Assembly: GCF_006546985.1 (NCBI RefSeq)
Contig: NZ_VATK01000016.1
Coordinates: 45,450-109,449, forward strand
Source of the DNA: Bacillus sp. 03113
GTDB lineage: Bacteria; Bacillota; Bacilli; Bacillales; Cytobacillaceae
Reading direction: 5' to 3'
DNA length: 64,000 bases
The notes under the pieces were generated by a model that searched no databases, was not told the DNA's origin, and saw nothing but the letters and a program-made list of their open reading frames with translations. The position numbers and the translations under genes are program-made. Positions 62,500-64,000 of the stretch are shown here, one piece after another; position 1 is the first letter of the stretch; each line of letters starts with the position of its first letter.

Positions 62500-63477
62500 A
62501 TGGAGATTAAAGGATTTCATCATGTGTCAGCTATAACAGCAAAAGCACAAGAAAATTTTCAATTTTATACAAAAATATTAGGTTTAAGATTAGTAAAAAA
62601 ATCGGTGAATCAAGATAATACTTCAGTTTACCATTTGTTTTATGGTGATGAGATTGGGAGTCCAGGAACAGAATTAACTTTTTTTGAAATTCCTATGACA
62701 GCACCAAACCATGAAGGTGTGAATAGTATTTCTTCAATTTCTCTACGTGTAGCAAGTAATATTGCTTTAGCATTCTGGCAAGAAAGGTTTGAAGAATTTC
62801 ATATTGAGCATGAGGAGATACAAGAAAGAGCTGGCCGTCTGACACTAGCATTCAAAGATTTTGAGGGACAAAGATTAATGTTGGTGTCCGATGAACATAA
62901 TGTAGGTGTAAAAGGTGGAGTACCTTGGAACAAAAGTGCGATCCCGCAAGAATTCGCTATCCTGGGGTTAGGACCTGTCAAATTAACAGTCAGATACTCT
63001 GAACCTACAGTTGGGGTATTAACAGAAATAATGGGATTTAAATATAAAGGACAATATCCATCATTCATCATAGATCAACCTGATATTGCTGTATACGAAA
63101 CCGGAGAAGGGGGTTCAGGTACTGAAATTCATATTGAAGAGCGAAAAGATTTGCCGCAAGAAAGATTGGGACGTGGGGGAGCGCATCATGTCGCATTTCG
63201 GGTAGAAAATGAAAATGAACTGCGGGCTTGGATTGAGAAAATTAGTGATAATAAATTACCAAATTCAGGGTTTGTTGATCGTTATTATTTTCGCTCGCTT
63301 TATTTTAGAGAACCAAATGGAATTCTTTTTGAATTCGCAACGGACGGACCAGGCTTTGCTACGGATGAAGATATTAATCATTTAGGTGAAAAGCTTGCAT
63401 TGCCGCCCTTTTTAGAAGGAAAACGGGAACAAATAGAAGCAAAATTAAAACCGTTATCATTGGAAAATAACAGTTAA
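62500..63477 (+). CDS. VOC/glyoxalase-superfamily ring-cleaving dioxygenase, MhqA/MhqO-like
   Basis: 325-residue protein with two VOC modules: GFHHVSAITAKAQENFQFYTKILGLRLVKKSVNQD at the start and AHHVAFRV...FEFATDGPGF at the end. Putative metal ligands are His8 (HH), the His of GGAHHVAF and the Glu of ILFEFATDG. Closely resembles B. subtilis MhqA/MhqO, induced by catechols and quinones. GTGAGGTGA precedes the ATG. The shared operator suggests control by the MarR protein at 60411. Confidence 0.9.
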   Translation: MEIKGFHHVSAITAKAQENFQFYTKILGLRLVKKSVNQDNTSVYHLFYGDEIGSPGTELTFFEIPMTAPNHEGVNSISSISLRVASNIALAFWQERFEEFHIEHEEIQERAGRLTLAFKDFEGQRLMLVSDEHNVGVKGGVPWNKSAIPQEFAILGLGPVKLTVRYSEPTVGVLTEIMGFKYKGQYPSFIIDQPDIAVYETGEGGSGTEIHIEERKDLPQERLGRGGAHHVAFRVENENELRAWIEKISDNKLPNSGFVDRYYFRSLYFREPNGILFEFATDGPGFATDEDINHLGEKLALPPFLEGKREQIEAKLKPLSLENNS

Positions 63478-63691
63478 GTCATTTAAAAATATAAAAACGT
63501 ATGCATGAAGAACAGTATAATGTTTTATATGTTGTAACTTGATTGATGTATCCTATGGCTTTAGTGTCTAAATAGAAGCCGATTATAAGCGATCACGGTC
63601 TTAAATATTCATCAAATTCCTTCATTCTGTAATCAGAGCTAGACAAAAAAGATTCATAAAAATAGGCTCTGTTAAATTTTATTGTTGATAT

Positions 63692-63720
63692 TTGAGACTT
63701 GTCCGAAATACTTGTATAAT
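63692..63720 (+). promoter_or_regulatory. Strong promoter inside the IS end
   Basis: TTGAGA and a perfect TATAAT 17 bases apart, reading into the transposase-like frame. Confidence 0.6.
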
Positions 63721-63754
63721 GGGTATAAGAACAAATATTCGGTAGGTTGAAGGC

Positions 63755-63937
63755 ATGAGTAAAGCGTTCCGTAACTTGTTAAAGCATATTGACGCATTGC
63801 CACATACGAGAAAAGAACAAGTGTATCAATGGGTTAAACGCTATGTTGAGCCTTCTTCCTCTATCGGTGGTCGTTTAATCAACGAAATGAGAGAAACCCG
63901 TTTTAAGGAGCTATCAACAGCTAGTATAAAACCATAA
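63755..63937 (+). pseudogene. Truncated transposase N-terminus
   Basis: 60 residues (MSKAFRNLLKHIDALPHTRKEQVYQW...INEMRETRFKE) resembling the N-terminal segment of IS1595-type transposases that precedes a zinc ribbon (CPHC), but the frame ends in an unrelated LSTASIKP and stop. The zinc ribbon and catalytic core are absent from the rest of the window. Family assignment is from pattern memory. Confidence 0.45.
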
Positions 63938-64000
63938 CAAATCGTAACAGTTGGTTTGTTGTGGAGGGTTGATTGCTCTCAAGCTTAAGTGAGTGTAGTC

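Larger units (their letters stand above)
63665..64000 (+). mobile_element. Insertion sequence fragment (left end)
   Basis: GGCTCTGTTAAA at 63665 looks like an IS terminus, followed by a promoter and the start of a transposase-like frame that is soon broken. The right end is beyond the window or lost. Confidence 0.45.

Overview
This window reads as chromosome of a low-GC, endospore-forming member of the Bacillaceae. The gene set is Bacillus-type throughout: metI-metC-yitJ under a SAM-I riboswitch, odhAB, an Sda-family sporulation inhibitor, a second YidC with a MifM-like leader, pncB-nadE, ykuS, ykpA, yoxD, and gltC divergent from gltAB. Shine-Dalgarno sites are strong, TTG and GTG starts are frequent, and intrinsic terminators are abundant. 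No rRNA, tRNA or CRISPR array was seen.

Layout. 1-4.1 kb: methionine operon on the minus strand with its riboswitch. 4.2-9.6 kb: odhAB, an sda-like gene and a small ORF. 9.7-11.4 kb: a GGCT-fold enzyme, a small conserved gene and a pair of fluoride channel genes. 11.4-12.6 kb: mifM-like/yidC2. 12.9-15.2 kb: NAD salvage (pncB, nadE). 15.3-18.4 kb: pyruvate formate-lyase and its activase. 18.8-25.4 kb: mprF, a D,D-carboxypeptidase, ykuS, an ABC-F gene and small ORFs. 25.9-30.5 kb: formate/nitrite channel, MFS transporter, recQ. 30.5-34.5 kb: two long repeat copies around a ydjO-like gene, a double-PAS kinase, a coiled-coil protein and a DUF4395 protein. 34.7-37.4 kb: an XRE regulator divergent from a PlsY paralogue and a GNAT-aminotransferase fusion. 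37.7-45.3 kb: purine/ureide catabolism (deaminase, pucR, OHCU decarboxylase, HIU hydrolase, allantoinase) followed by an M20 peptidase. 45.5-49 kb: ilvE, a HAD phosphatase, an IDEAL protein, yoxD. 49.4-57.1 kb: a kinase-like protein, gltC and gltAB. 57.4-64 kb: HD protein, amidase, a MarR regulator whose operator recurs at a ring-cleavage-type dioxygenase gene, a deletion scar of two broken genes, a ferredoxin and an IS fragment.

How genes work together. The best-supported regulatory story is the MifM-like leader: an 11-bp stem whose 5' arm is the last codons of the leader and whose 3' arm is the yidC2 Shine-Dalgarno. Pyruvate formate-lyase and a FocA/NirC channel, 8 kb apart, form an anaerobic formate module; the channel gene carries a Rex/Fnr-like palindrome just downstream of its promoter. 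The purine cluster has two PucR-box promoters with identical geometry but no uricase: a short repeat sits where the uricase half of pucL is expected. The most unexplained locus is the plsY-like gene plus GNAT-aminotransferase fusion with its own regulator, which could make an N-acylated aminolipid; that is inference only. Two families of intergenic repeats (about 210 bp, two inverted copies; and a REP-like family, four copies) recur through the window.
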